From NCBI RefSeq assembly GCF_014337925.2, contig NZ_CP143423.1:1-64000 (forward strand): a stretch of 64,000 nucleotides of DNA, written 5' to 3'. Shown here piece after piece: positions 46,638 through 55,799 of this stretch (position 1 is the stretch's first letter; each line of letters begins with the position of its first letter). Source of the stretch: Roseobacter fucihabitans. GTDB taxonomy: Bacteria; Pseudomonadota; Alphaproteobacteria; Rhodobacterales; Rhodobacteraceae. The position numbers were made by a program, and so were the translations under genes. The notes beneath the pieces are model-generated. The model had not been told where the DNA came from and made no database searches. It worked only from the letters and a program-made list of their open reading frames with translations.

Positions 46638-47816
46638 TCAGGCGGGGGACATGCCGCGCAGTCGTTCCGAGCGCCGCCTTAGCATTTCAACAACGGTCAG
46701 TAACGCAATCGAGACGATTACGAGGATCGTGGCCACGGCGAGGATCGTCGGGCTGATCTGTTCGCGCAGGCCGGTGAACATTTGCCATGGCAGGGTTTTC
46801 TGCCCCGCAGAGCCGACAAAAAGCACCACGACGACTTCGTCAAAGCTGGTGATGAAGGCAAAGAGGCCGCCGGAGATCACACCCGGCAGGATCAGTGGCA
46901 TCTGCACCCGGAAAAACGTTGTGATCGGCCCGGCCCCCATGTTCGCCGCCGCACGGGTCAGGGAATTGTCAAAGCCGACAAGCGTTGCGGTCACCGTGAT
47001 GATCACGAAGGGGATGCCGAGGGCCGCGTGGGCGAGAACCACGCCGATGTAAGTGCCTTGCAGACCGATCCGGCTGTAGAAGAAGTACATGCCAGCGGCC
47101 GAAATGATCAGCGGTACGATCATCGGCGAGATCAGGATTGCCATGATGGCGCGACGAAACGGGACATGCGGCTGGCTCAGGCCGATGGCGGCCAGAGTGC
47201 CGAAGCTGACCGAGAGGAGCGTGGCCATGGGGGCGATTTTGACCGAGTTTGCCAAGGCGTTCTGCCAGTCATCGTTGGTCAGGAAATCCCGGTAGTGTTT
47301 CAGTGAATAGCCCGCCGGGTCAAACCGCAACATCTCGGGCGTGAAGGTAAAGAAGTTCTGCGCATTAAAGCTGAGCGGCATGACCACGAGAATAGGCGTG
47401 ATCAGAAACACCAGAATCGCCCCGCAGATCACCCGGAAGGTGAAGTGCCATAGCACTTGTCCGGGCGTCAGATAAGGCGCGATATAAGCCCGGTATCGCC
47501 CCTCATAGAGCCAGAAACTGAACCAGCCGAAAAACCAGCCGAACAACGCGCCGATGATGCCAGCCGGAATCCCGCCGAGTGCAAATCCGGCAAGCGCCAG
47601 AAGCACGACCAATGCCCAACGCGCGGGTTTTTCGGCTTTCACGATCTGCGTCATCACAAAGGCCAGACCGCCCAGTAGCACGGCACCCAGGATGACACCC
47701 AAAAGGGAATTCTCTTGCGCGGTGCCGACCAGCAGCCCGGCAAAAGCACCGGCGGCGGCCACCACGGGCACGTAAAACGAGACGGGCGTGCGGGAGATAG
47801 GGGTTAAAGCAGCCAT
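46638..47816 (-). CDS. Polyamine-type ABC permease (PotC-like) with extra N-terminal helices
   Basis: A 392-residue permease, about 120 residues longer than PotC. Residues about 10-105 form extra hydrophobic segments (YVPVVAAAGAFAGLLVG, VVLLALAGFALGGIPAG, ALFGWFFGWFSFWLY). The core from about 125 has six helices and the cytoplasmic EAA-type loop LTRAAANMGAGPITTFFRVQMPLILPG near 285-310. It is the last gene of the minus-strand transporter operon and starts 3 bp after the preceding permease stop. Confidence 0.85.
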   Translation of the reverse strand: MAALTPISRTPVSFYVPVVAAAGAFAGLLVGTAQENSLLGVILGAVLLGGLAFVMTQIVKAEKPARWALVVLLALAGFALGGIPAGIIGALFGWFFGWFSFWLYEGRYRAYIAPYLTPGQVLWHFTFRVICGAILVFLITPILVVMPLSFNAQNFFTFTPEMLRFDPAGYSLKHYRDFLTNDDWQNALANSVKIAPMATLLSVSFGTLAAIGLSQPHVPFRRAIMAILISPMIVPLIISAAGMYFFYSRIGLQGTYIGVVLAHAALGIPFVIITVTATLVGFDNSLTRAAANMGAGPITTFFRVQMPLILPGVISGGLFAFITSFDEVVVVLFVGSAGQKTLPWQMFTGLREQISPTILAVATILVIVSIALLTVVEMLRRRSERLRGMSPA

Positions 47817-47819
47817 TGT

Positions 47820-49460
47820 TCAGCCTCCCAGCTTGACGTTATCGATGCCCACGATGCGGTCGTAGGCCCAGTAAAGCCCAAGGACGACGACGAGCAAGAT
47901 CGCCCCGAGCGCCGCCGCCAGACCCCAATTGAGAGAGCTGGAAATGTGATAGGCAATGCGGTTGGAGATGAATATCCCGGTGGTGCCACCGACCAGTTCC
48001 GGCGTGATATAATAGCCGATGGACAGGATGAACACGAGGATAGAGCCCGCGCCGATGCCTGGCACCGATTGCGGGAAATAAACGCGCCAGAAGGCAGTCC
48101 AATTCGTCGCACCCAGCGATTTCGCCGCGCGCAGATAGGTTGGCGGGATCGTTTTCATGACCGAATAAAGCGGCAGGATCATGAAGGGCAACAGAATATG
48201 CGTCATCGCGATGATGGTGCCGGTCTGGTTATTGATCAGCGCAAGGCGGCTGTCATCGGCCACCACGCCCAGCCAGACGAGCGTATCGTTGATCACGCCT
48301 TGTTGTTGTAGCATGACCTTCCAGGCGGATGTGCGCACCAGCAGCGATGTCCAGAACGGCAGAAGCACCAGGATCATCAGCAGGTTGGCAGTCCGTGCGG
48401 GTAGGTTGGCCAGGATCCAGCCAACCGGATAGCCCAGCAGGATACAGCTGCCGGTAATCACCAGCGACATGATCAGCGTACGGATGAACAGTTTGATATA
48501 GAGCTGTTGGTTTTCAGGACGCATTTCCGGACCATCGGGAGATTTTTTCATATCGACGGCATTGAGGAAATACCCGGAGGTGAAGGCAGGGCTGTAGGTC
48601 TGGATCGTTTGCCAGACCTCAATATCGTGCCAATCCTCGTCGACGTCTTCAAAGGCTGCGGCGTAATCGACCGTCTCAAACGTGCCAACAGCCCCCATGG
48701 CCTCCAGCAATTCCGCGGATCCCGGCCCGGCGTAACCAGACATGTCCGGCTCTAACAGTAGATCGTTGTAGAGCGCGGAATAGACCAGCGCCCAGGGGTC
48801 TTCCTTGGCGAGATTTTCCGCGTCTTCGTTCTGAACGAAATCCGCGAAAATCTCGAAGGTGGCGGCGGTTTCAGGCAAAAGCGCAGAAATCTCGACGCGG
48901 GGTTGAAAGGCTGGCTGTGCGGCGGTGCCTTTGGGGTCCCATGCGTTCTGTTCGGCAAGCCAGCGATCTGTCCCCATCAGGGCGTTCCAGTTTTCGCTGT
49001 CCTTCCAGAAATCATCCAGATCTTCGAATTGGTCCTGATGGACCTCGCCCATATCCTCAACCCTGCGCCCGGATTTGCGGAACAGAGACGACACGCCGGT
49101 CAATTCATAGTTCAGACGGGAGCCCAAGCGCGTATGAAGCTTGCGTTCCTGCGCAACGAAGATGTCCTGATAAAGCGCCTCAAAGGTGGATTGCGGGGGG
49201 ATTTCGCCCGCATCCCCATCCCAGTCGGTCAGCGCCTCCGTGGTGCGTGGCAGCGTTTCGGCAACAATCTGGTTTTCAACCGAACGGAACAACATATCGG
49301 CGATCGGTGCGATGAACGTCACCAGCACGAAGAGCAGCAAGGGCGCGATTAACAGCAACGCGCGTAGCTTCTGGCGGCGCAACGCGCGGCTCAGGCTTGA
49401 TTTCAGCGTGGTGCCGTCGGCAGCCATCATGGGGCCGGTGGTTTGGGTTGTATCCGTCAT
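47820..49460 (-). CDS. Polyamine-type ABC permease (PotB-like) with a large periplasmic insertion
   Basis: A 546-residue permease; normal PotB proteins have about 280. After helix 1 (about 32-54) there is an acidic insert of roughly 250 residues (for example FRKSGRRVEDMGEVHQDQFE, LAKEDPWALVYSALYND). The membrane core resumes at LYIKLFIRTLIMSLVITGSC near 305. The EAA loop LRAAKSLGATNWTAFWRVYFPQ is near 440. The insert lies where it would face the periplasm. It starts directly after the DUF1330 stop, so the genes are coupled. Confidence 0.85.
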   Translation of the reverse strand: MTDTTQTTGPMMAADGTTLKSSLSRALRRQKLRALLLIAPLLLFVLVTFIAPIADMLFRSVENQIVAETLPRTTEALTDWDGDAGEIPPQSTFEALYQDIFVAQERKLHTRLGSRLNYELTGVSSLFRKSGRRVEDMGEVHQDQFEDLDDFWKDSENWNALMGTDRWLAEQNAWDPKGTAAQPAFQPRVEISALLPETAATFEIFADFVQNEDAENLAKEDPWALVYSALYNDLLLEPDMSGYAGPGSAELLEAMGAVGTFETVDYAAAFEDVDEDWHDIEVWQTIQTYSPAFTSGYFLNAVDMKKSPDGPEMRPENQQLYIKLFIRTLIMSLVITGSCILLGYPVGWILANLPARTANLLMILVLLPFWTSLLVRTSAWKVMLQQQGVINDTLVWLGVVADDSRLALINNQTGTIIAMTHILLPFMILPLYSVMKTIPPTYLRAAKSLGATNWTAFWRVYFPQSVPGIGAGSILVFILSIGYYITPELVGGTTGIFISNRIAYHISSSLNWGLAAALGAILLVVVLGLYWAYDRIVGIDNVKLGG

Positions 49461-49748
49461 TTATATACCTTCCACCGCGATGATGGTTCCGTCAGAACAT
49501 GCCTGTCTAATCTTCATATTTTCCTGGTATTCAGGGTCATTATAAAAGGCGAGCGCTGCGTCATATGACGGAAACTCGATAATGACATGGCGCGGATGGG
49601 CCGCGCCTTCCAGGATTTCGGACGATCCGCCGCGCGCCAGAAACTTGCCGCCGTGACGCGGTACCAATATGTCATTGCGCGCGCTGTAGGGCTTGTAAGC
49701 CTCACCGTCCTTCAGGTCTATATTACCGATGATGTAGCCTTTGGGCAT
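49461..49748 (-). CDS. DUF1330-family small protein
   Basis: A 95-residue dimeric alpha-beta-barrel-type protein of the DUF1330 family: KGYIIGNIDLKDGEAYKPYS, FLARGGSSEILEG, HVIIEFPSYDAALAFYNDPEYQ. Function is unknown in general. Here it lies between the binding-protein gene and the first permease of a polyamine ABC operon, with the permease start adjoining its stop, so it is certainly co-translated. It could act on a metabolite of the transported compound. Confidence 0.8.
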   Translation of the reverse strand: MPKGYIIGNIDLKDGEAYKPYSARNDILVPRHGGKFLARGGSSEILEGAAHPRHVIIEFPSYDAALAFYNDPEYQENMKIRQACSDGTIIAVEGI

Positions 49749-49769
49749 GGCGTGTCCTTTTTTGGATGT

Positions 49770-49796
49770 GGTGGAGGCCAGCAGCTGGCCCCCACC
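49770..49796 (-). promoter_or_regulatory. Intercistronic stem-loop after binding-protein gene
   Basis: GGTGG-A-GGCCAGC and GCTGGCC-C-CCACC face each other almost without a loop, forming a very strong stem between the binding-protein stop (49821) and the DUF1330 gene. There is no T-run on the minus strand, so mRNA protection or partial attenuation is more likely than full termination. Confidence 0.6.
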
Positions 49797-49820
49797 CTCT
49801 TTTTCAGTCCCTAAGCGGGA

Positions 49821-50927
49821 TTATTGTGCCAGCCACGCCTGGAATTTGGCGTCGATGTCGTCGCGGTAATCCGCCCAGAACTCGTAGTTATAGAGGAACG
49901 TATTCTTTGCGTTTTCAGGATCGGTTGGCATATGCGGCGCCATGTCGATACCCAGATCGGCATGCTGCCCGACGAGCGGCGCAGAGGATGCACGGGCCGG
50001 GCCATAGCTGATCCACTTGGCCTGATCCGCGAGACGCTGCGTGTCTGTGGCAAAGTAGATGTAATCCAAAGCGCGCGCTTTGCGCTCATCGCTCAGACCG
50101 GCGGGAATGATCCAGCCATCAAGGTCGAACACCTGTGCGTCCCAAAGCATGGCAACGGGTTGGTTCTGTTCCTCAATCACCGAGAACAAACGCCCGTTGT
50201 ATGTGGAGCCCATCACGACTTCGCCGTCCGCCAGCAACTGTGGCGTATCCGCACCCGCAGACCACCAGATCACGTCGTCTTTGATGGTTGCCAGCTTGTC
50301 GAGTGCCTGCTGTTGACCTTCGTCGGTTTCCAGAACGTCATAGACTTCGTCCTTGGCGACACCGTCACAGAGCAAGGCCCATTCCATGTTGTTGATCGGA
50401 CGTTTTTCCAAAGCCCGTTTGCCCGGATAAGCGTCTGTGTCAAAGACGGCGCAGACAGATGTCGGTGGCGTATCGCCCACCATGTCGGTGCGGTAGCCGA
50501 AGGTTGTGGAGTAGACGATCTGCGGAATGAAGCAGTCAGACACCAGCAAATCACCGAAATCATCCGATGCCGATGTGCCATCCGGCGCCGGTGCAAGCTG
50601 TTCGTCAAAATCGATTTCCATGGCGAGGCCTTCATCGCACAGGCGGATGGCATCTGCTGCAACCACGTCGACCACGTCCCAGGTTACGTTTCCAGCTTCG
50701 TTCATCGCGCGCAGCTTGGCCACAGCTTCGGCCGAAGATTCATCGTTGATGATCTTAACGCCGGTCTTTTCCGAGTAAGGGTTGTGATAGGCTTGTTGCT
50801 GTGAATTGGAATAAGCACCACCCCAGCTGACGATGGTCATTTCGTTTGCCATATGGCCGTCAGCGAAAGTCATGCCAGCCACAACAGTCAGTGCGGTGGA
50901 TGCCAAAAGCGTCTTGGTCAGTTTCAT
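49821..50927 (-). CDS. Polyamine-type ABC transporter binding protein, system 1
   Basis: A 368-residue precursor with signal peptide 1-23 (VAGMTFADG). The mature protein resembles PotD/PotF-type binding proteins: MTIVSWGGAYSNSQQQAYHNPY, NVTWDVVDVVAADAIRLC, and KARALDYIYFATDTQRLADQ near the C-terminus. Six cysteines or so, including CDEG and SDCF, are more than usual. ATG 50927 has GGGAGA just upstream. The ligand is probably a polyamine or a related amine, judging from the neighbours. Confidence 0.85.
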   Translation of the reverse strand: MKLTKTLLASTALTVVAGMTFADGHMANEMTIVSWGGAYSNSQQQAYHNPYSEKTGVKIINDESSAEAVAKLRAMNEAGNVTWDVVDVVAADAIRLCDEGLAMEIDFDEQLAPAPDGTSASDDFGDLLVSDCFIPQIVYSTTFGYRTDMVGDTPPTSVCAVFDTDAYPGKRALEKRPINNMEWALLCDGVAKDEVYDVLETDEGQQQALDKLATIKDDVIWWSAGADTPQLLADGEVVMGSTYNGRLFSVIEEQNQPVAMLWDAQVFDLDGWIIPAGLSDERKARALDYIYFATDTQRLADQAKWISYGPARASSAPLVGQHADLGIDMAPHMPTDPENAKNTFLYNYEFWADYRDDIDAKFQAWLAQ

Positions 50928-51044
50928 TGATAGTCTCCCATTATACACCCGTTTCGTGTCCAGAGGCAGGCGATAACGGGTTTGATCGCCACCTCTCTTT
51001 TGATCGCGCCCGCGAGGGGCACGACAAGTCGCGCGCGTCGGGCG

Positions 51045-52145
51045 TCAAGCGTCCAATGCGCGGCAATCCTGGGGCATCCAGCCAATCTCGATCTGCTGCC
51101 CGGGTTTGAGGCGTTCCACGTCCGGTGCGTTACGCGTCTTGATGATAAAGTCCTCCATGCCCGCAACCCGCAGGCGCGTGCGGAAAATATCACCCATATA
51201 TACGAACTCAAGCACCTCGGCCTTTAAGGTATGCGCATCCGCGCTCAACCGGTCTTTGTTATACTCAACCCGCTCAGGGCGGATCGACACCCGCGTGCGC
51301 TCTCCGGCGGCGGTGACATTGACGGGTTTGGCGTCGATCATTTCGCCACCGTCCAGTTCCACCAGTGCAACGCCGTTCTTTATCTCTTTGACCACACCCT
51401 CGAGTGTGTTGTTTTCGCCAATGAACTGCGCCACGAAGCTGTTCTCGGGCTCCTCATAAAGCTTGTCGGGTGGTGCCAGTTGTTGAATACGACCGTCGTC
51501 GAAAACGGCGACGCGATCCGACATCGTCAGGGCTTCGGTCTGGTCATGCGTCACGTAAACAACCGTGATCCCCAGATCATGCGCAAGCTTTGTGATCTCG
51601 AATTGTAGCGTTTCGCGCAGTTGTTTGTCCAAAGCCCCCAGCGGTTCGTCCATCAGCACAAGTTCGGGTTCAAACACCAAAGCGCGCGACAGCGCGATCC
51701 GCTGCTGTTGACCGCCCGACAACTGCGAGGGACGCCGACCTGCGAAATCGCCCATCTGGACCATATCCAAAGCGCGTTTCACTTTGGCTTCCCGGTCCGA
51801 TTTGCCCATCTTGCGCACTTCCAGCGGGAACGACAGATTTTCGGCAACCGTCATATGCGGAAACAGCGCGTAGTTCTGAAATACCATGCCGATGCCGCGC
51901 TTATGCGGTGGGATGTTATTAATCGAAATACCGTCCAGACGAATGTCGCCATGCGTTGCGGTCTCAAAACCCGCCAACATCATCAGGCAGGTGGTCTTGC
52001 CGGATCCCGACGGCCCGAGCATCGTCAGGAATTCACCTTTTGGCATCGAAAGGTTCAAGTCTTTGACGACAAGGTTCTCGCCGTCATAGCTTTTTTGCAC
52101 GCGTTCAAATTCGACGAACGCATCTGCGTGTTCGGTGTTGGCCAA
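51045..52145 (-). CDS. Polyamine-type ABC transporter ATPase (PotA-like), system 1
   Basis: A 366-residue ATPase with Walker A GPSGSGKT at 44-51, signature LSGGQQQR near 146, Walker B LVLMDEPLGALD and a C-terminal TOBE-type domain (VSIRPERVEYNK). The start is TTG at 52145, preceded by GGGGAG 6 bp upstream; an in-frame ATG at 52256 would add 37 residues unlike the family. It is the first gene of the operon ATPase–binding protein–DUF1330–permease–permease. Confidence 0.9.
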   Translation of the reverse strand: MANTEHADAFVEFERVQKSYDGENLVVKDLNLSMPKGEFLTMLGPSGSGKTTCLMMLAGFETATHGDIRLDGISINNIPPHKRGIGMVFQNYALFPHMTVAENLSFPLEVRKMGKSDREAKVKRALDMVQMGDFAGRRPSQLSGGQQQRIALSRALVFEPELVLMDEPLGALDKQLRETLQFEITKLAHDLGITVVYVTHDQTEALTMSDRVAVFDDGRIQQLAPPDKLYEEPENSFVAQFIGENNTLEGVVKEIKNGVALVELDGGEMIDAKPVNVTAAGERTRVSIRPERVEYNKDRLSADAHTLKAEVLEFVYMGDIFRTRLRVAGMEDFIIKTRNAPDVERLKPGQQIEIGWMPQDCRALDA

Positions 52146-52383
52146 GGTAGGCTCCCCATTTTGTCCGGCGGTTTTCCGCACTGATTGGGGAAAGGGTAAC
52201 ACGAGAGGCCCGCCCAAGTGCAAGCAGTTAACTTGATGCAAATGACAGGAGGTCAAATTCAGGCGTTTTCACGTCAAAATTCGGTTTACTGACCTCAAAT
52301 GCCCGCGATTGGCATCAGTAAAAGCCAATCCTCCTGTCAATTGGCTGCTCCGAAACCTAAGCTCTCGCCTGGGGTGAGAGTCG

Positions 52384-53781
52384 TTATGAAGCTGCTTTAA
52401 GGAGGTCCTGGTCTTTTAATTGCGCGTATGTTTCATCGAGGGCCTTCTTGGCGCGGGAGATCAGCAGGTCGATTTCGTCAAGCTCGATCACCAAGGGCGG
52501 CGAAATGATCATACGGTCTCCCACATGACGCATGACCAGATTATTCGCGAAACACCGTTCACGACACATGTAGCCGACCGTCCCGGCGTCCGTGGCAAAT
52601 TTCGCGCGGCTTTCCTTGTGGGGCGTCAATGGGATCGACGCCATCATGCCTTTGATCGAAATCCCGCCCACGAGGGGGTGGTCATTAAGGGACTCGAGAC
52701 CTGCCTTAAGCGCCGGGCCGCCAACATCACGCACGCGGTCCACAAGCTTTTCTTCCTGCAAGATACGCAGGTTTTCCAGCGCCACCGCCGCGGCGACCGG
52801 ATGGCCCGAATAGGTATAGCCATGATTGAATTCGGTCGCGCCGATGACCTGCGCGACTTCATCGCAGACAATCGAGCCGCCAATCGGCTGGTAGCCCGAA
52901 CTCAGACCCTTGGCGATGGTCATGATATGGGGGCGGATGCCCATGGTCTGGCTGCCGAACCAATTGCCGGTGCGCCCGAACCCGCAGATGACCTCATCCG
53001 CGATCAGCAGGATTTCATAGGCGTCGCAAATGCGCTGGATTTCCGGCCAATAGGTTTGCGGCGGGATCACAACGCCCCCCGCCCCCTGGATGGGCTCCGC
53101 GATGAAGGCGGCCACATTATCCTCGCCCAGTTCGAGGATCTTGGCCTCGAGCTCCTCTGCCCGCGCGAGGCCGAATTCCTCAGGCGTCATGTCGCCACCC
53201 TCCGCCCACCAATCGGGCTGGTTGATGTGATGGATGCCGGGAATCGGCAAACCACCCTGCGCATGCATATACGCCATGCCGCCCAGCGACCCCGACCCGA
53301 CAGAAGACCCGTGATAGGCGTTCTTGCGGCTGATGATATGAGATTTCGCAGGCTTGCCCTTTTCCGCCCAATAGGTGCGGACCATACGGATGTTGGTGTC
53401 ATTCGCCTCTGAACCGGAACCGGCGAAAAACACATGGTTCAGACCTTCAGGCGCAAGTTTTGCGATCTCCTGAGCCAGGGCGATGGCGGGCACATGGGTG
53501 GTCATGAAGAAGGTGTTGTAATAGGGCAGTTCCATCATCTGGCGCGCTGCAACTTCGGCCATTTCGGGACGGCCATATCCGATGTTGACGCACCACAGCC
53601 CCGCCATGGCATCCAGAATCTCGTTCCCTTCGCTATCCGTCAGGAACACGCCTTTGGCTCGGGTGATGATCCGTGCGCCCTTCTCCGCCAACTCGTCGTT
53701 TGTCGTGAAAGGATGCATATGGTGTGCGGCATCCAAGGCCTGCAACTCAGCGGTTGGCATGTGGTTCGAGAGGACGGACAT
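52384..53781 (-). CDS. Class-III aminotransferase, putrescine/polyamine type
   Basis: A PLP-dependent omega-aminotransferase of 465 residues, resembling putrescine–pyruvate and related diamine aminotransferases (SpuC type). The PLP lysine is Lys291 in TIAKGLSSGY and the cofactor aspartate is Asp262 in LLIADEVICGFGRTG. GSGSEANDTNIRM near 121-133 binds the phosphate. It lies between two polyamine importers, so the likely reaction is deamination of imported putrescine to 4-aminobutanal. A promoter with an overlapping operator-like motif lies upstream. Confidence 0.88.
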   Translation of the reverse strand: MSVLSNHMPTAELQALDAAHHMHPFTTNDELAEKGARIITRAKGVFLTDSEGNEILDAMAGLWCVNIGYGRPEMAEVAARQMMELPYYNTFFMTTHVPAIALAQEIAKLAPEGLNHVFFAGSGSEANDTNIRMVRTYWAEKGKPAKSHIISRKNAYHGSSVGSGSLGGMAYMHAQGGLPIPGIHHINQPDWWAEGGDMTPEEFGLARAEELEAKILELGEDNVAAFIAEPIQGAGGVVIPPQTYWPEIQRICDAYEILLIADEVICGFGRTGNWFGSQTMGIRPHIMTIAKGLSSGYQPIGGSIVCDEVAQVIGATEFNHGYTYSGHPVAAAVALENLRILQEEKLVDRVRDVGGPALKAGLESLNDHPLVGGISIKGMMASIPLTPHKESRAKFATDAGTVGYMCRERCFANNLVMRHVGDRMIISPPLVIELDEIDLLISRAKKALDETYAQLKDQDLLKAAS

Positions 53782-53825
53782 AAGAGCACCTGACGGAAAA
53801 ATGACGGGGTTTCAACTTCGCCCTT

Positions 53826-53853
53826 AAAATATGATCAAATTATTCGAAGTCAA
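53826..53853 (-). promoter_or_regulatory. Promoter and candidate GntR operator of the aminotransferase gene
   Basis: On the minus strand TTGACT (53853-53848), a 16-bp spacer and TATTTT (53831-53826) form a promoter. The motif AATTTGATCATATTTT (53841-53826) covers the spacer and the -10 box. Its near-copy at 54646-54661 flanks the regulator gene. Repression by the neighbouring GntR protein is inference. Confidence 0.5.
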
Positions 53854-53875
53854 TCGAATCGGTGCTTTCGCGCGG

Positions 53876-54553
53876 TTATTCTATTGATGCTCGAATTTGG
53901 CGCATCCCCTGTTGAACGTCCTCGGCCATCGCGAATGCCGCCGCCTCTGCGTTACCGTCTTCAAGGGCGCATAATAGATCAGCGTGTTTGTCAGGCAGGT
54001 TGAAGGTGCCATATCGGCCGCAGACCACACGCAGGGAGGGCGCAAAGCGGAGCCACAGCCGATCGACGGTTGCGCTCAGGATCGGCGCATTTGCCGCCCG
54101 GTAAAGCCTTGCATGGAACCGGTAGTTTTGCGTCAGGTAGCCTGAAATATCGCCCGCTGTAATCGCCGCATTCAAAGAGTCATCCTCGGATCTAAGCGCG
54201 GCCAGAAGGGTCGAATCGACGTTTTCAATCGCCAGTCTGGTGAGTTGTGGTTCCAAGGACTGACGCATAAAATCAAGCTGTTCGATGCAATTTATGGTCA
54301 GTTCAGGCACGATCACGCGGCGATTGCCCATCATGCTCAAGGCACCGTCGGAAATCAGTCGGCGGATCGCTTCGCGCACGGGCGTCATCCCCGCGCCAAG
54401 ATCTTCCACGAGTCCCTGGATTGTGACCGCCTGTCCCGGAGCGAGATCGCCAAAGAGAATGCGGGTTCTGAGTTGCTCATAAACATGTTGGTGAGCCGGT
54501 AGCTTCCCTTTGACTGAAGGATCCACTGGCGCTGGATTTCTGAGCATTTGCAT
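53876..54553 (-). CDS. GntR/FCD-family transcriptional regulator
   Basis: A 225-residue regulator. The N-terminal winged helix-turn-helix spans about 20-80 (HVYEQLRTRILFGDLAPGQA … GMTPVREAIRRLISDGALSM). The C-terminal FCD ligand domain carries the metal-site pattern NYRFHARLYRAANAP and a later histidine in LPDKHADLLCALEDG. The ATG at 54553 has GAGGAGG 8 bp upstream. It lies between the aminotransferase and the second binding-protein gene and is the obvious local regulator of polyamine use. Confidence 0.88.
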   Translation of the reverse strand: MQMLRNPAPVDPSVKGKLPAHQHVYEQLRTRILFGDLAPGQAVTIQGLVEDLGAGMTPVREAIRRLISDGALSMMGNRRVIVPELTINCIEQLDFMRQSLEPQLTRLAIENVDSTLLAALRSEDDSLNAAITAGDISGYLTQNYRFHARLYRAANAPILSATVDRLWLRFAPSLRVVCGRYGTFNLPDKHADLLCALEDGNAEAAAFAMAEDVQQGMRQIRASIE

Positions 54554-54645
54554 GATCTGTTCCTCCTCTCCCTTTGTGAATGAGAGACCATCCCTTGCAC
54601 AGGGCGTAATCGCGTGAAAGCATAAAGCATCTTGCCGAAGAGGAC

Positions 54646-54661
54646 AAAACTTGATCAAATT
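54646..54661. promoter_or_regulatory. Candidate GntR operator between regulator and second importer
   Basis: AAAACTTGATCAAATT matches the motif upstream of the aminotransferase (AAAATATGATCAAATT) at 14 of 16 positions and contains the palindrome TTGATCAA. It lies in the divergent promoter region, 46 bp before the binding-protein start and just upstream of a possible GntR promoter (TTGTCC, 17 bp, TATGCT on the minus strand). Confidence 0.5.
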
Positions 54662-54706
54662 CGGCCGAGCCGGGAAAAACCTGGCCTGTATAAACGGGAG
54701 TTTGAT

Positions 54707-55789
54707 ATGAAGAAGCTAATGCTGAGCAGCGCATCGCTTGCCCTTTGCGCGACGGTGGCGGTGGCCGATGAGGTCCGCGTCTACAACTGGTCCGACTACA
54801 TTGATGAGGCACTGCTGGAAAAATTCGAGCAGGAAACAGGTATCGAGCTCATCTATGATGTGTTTGATAGCAACGAGGTGTTGGAAACCAAGATGCTTGC
54901 GGGCGGTTCGGGTTACGATGTTGTTGTGCCGACCGGGACATTCCTGCAACGCCAGATTACCGCCGGTGCTTTCCAGAAACTGGACGCAACAAAGCTGCCA
55001 AATCTTGCGAATATGTGGGATGCGATCGAGGCGCGTACTCTTCAGTATGATCCCGAAAACGCTTATTCAATCAATTACATGTGGGGAACGACCGGCATCG
55101 GTGCCAATGTCGGTAAGGTCCAGGAACTGCTCGGTGCGGATGCGCCAATTGGATCTCTCAATCTGATTTTTGACCCTGCCAACATGGAAAAACTGGCCGA
55201 ATGTGGCGTGCATTTCCTTGATGCACCGGCTGAAATGATCCCTGCGGCCTTGAAATTCATCGGCGAAGATCCCGACAGCCATGACCCTGAGGTGATTGAG
55301 AAAGCTGAAGCCGTTCTGATGGGTGTACGTCCCTACATTCAAAAATTTCACAGTTCGGAATACATCAACGCTCTGGCGAACGGGGATATCTGCGTCGCTT
55401 TCGGTTGGTCCGGTGACATTCTGCAAGCCCGTGATCGTGCCGCAGAGGCCGATAATGGCGTTGAAATCGTGTTTAATGCCCCTTCGGAAGGCGCGTTGAT
55501 GTGGTTTGATCAAATGGCGATACCGGTTGATGCGCCCAATCCAGAGGCCGCGCATGTGTTCCTGAACTTCATCATGGACGCTCAAAACATGGCTGATGCG
55601 TCAAATTATGTCTATTACGCGAACGGAAACCTCGCCTCCCAAGCCTTGCTGGCCGAGGACGTTATTGGCGATCCGGCGATATATCCCGATGCTGAGACGG
55701 TTGAAAACCTTTATACAACAACGCCGTATCCCGCGCGTGTACAGCGGACCGTGACCCGGCTCTGGACAAAGGTCAAATCTGGGATCTGA
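54707..55789 (+). CDS. Putrescine-type ABC transporter binding protein, system 2
   Basis: A 360-residue PotD/PotF-type precursor with signal peptide 1-20 (CATVAVADE). The mature start EVRVYNWSDYIDEALLEKFE is diagnostic for the spermidine/putrescine-binding family. GGSGYDVVVPTGTFLQRQI and NLNLIF-type hinge segments follow, and VGDP-like IGDPAIYPDAETVENLYTTT lies near the end. ATG 54707 has CGGGAG upstream. A strong terminator follows, so binding protein should be made in excess over the other subunits. Confidence 0.93.
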   Translation: MKKLMLSSASLALCATVAVADEVRVYNWSDYIDEALLEKFEQETGIELIYDVFDSNEVLETKMLAGGSGYDVVVPTGTFLQRQITAGAFQKLDATKLPNLANMWDAIEARTLQYDPENAYSINYMWGTTGIGANVGKVQELLGADAPIGSLNLIFDPANMEKLAECGVHFLDAPAEMIPAALKFIGEDPDSHDPEVIEKAEAVLMGVRPYIQKFHSSEYINALANGDICVAFGWSGDILQARDRAAEADNGVEIVFNAPSEGALMWFDQMAIPVDAPNPEAAHVFLNFIMDAQNMADASNYVYYANGNLASQALLAEDVIGDPAIYPDAETVENLYTTTPYPARVQRTVTRLWTKVKSGI

Positions 55790-55799
55790 TCGGTTGAAA

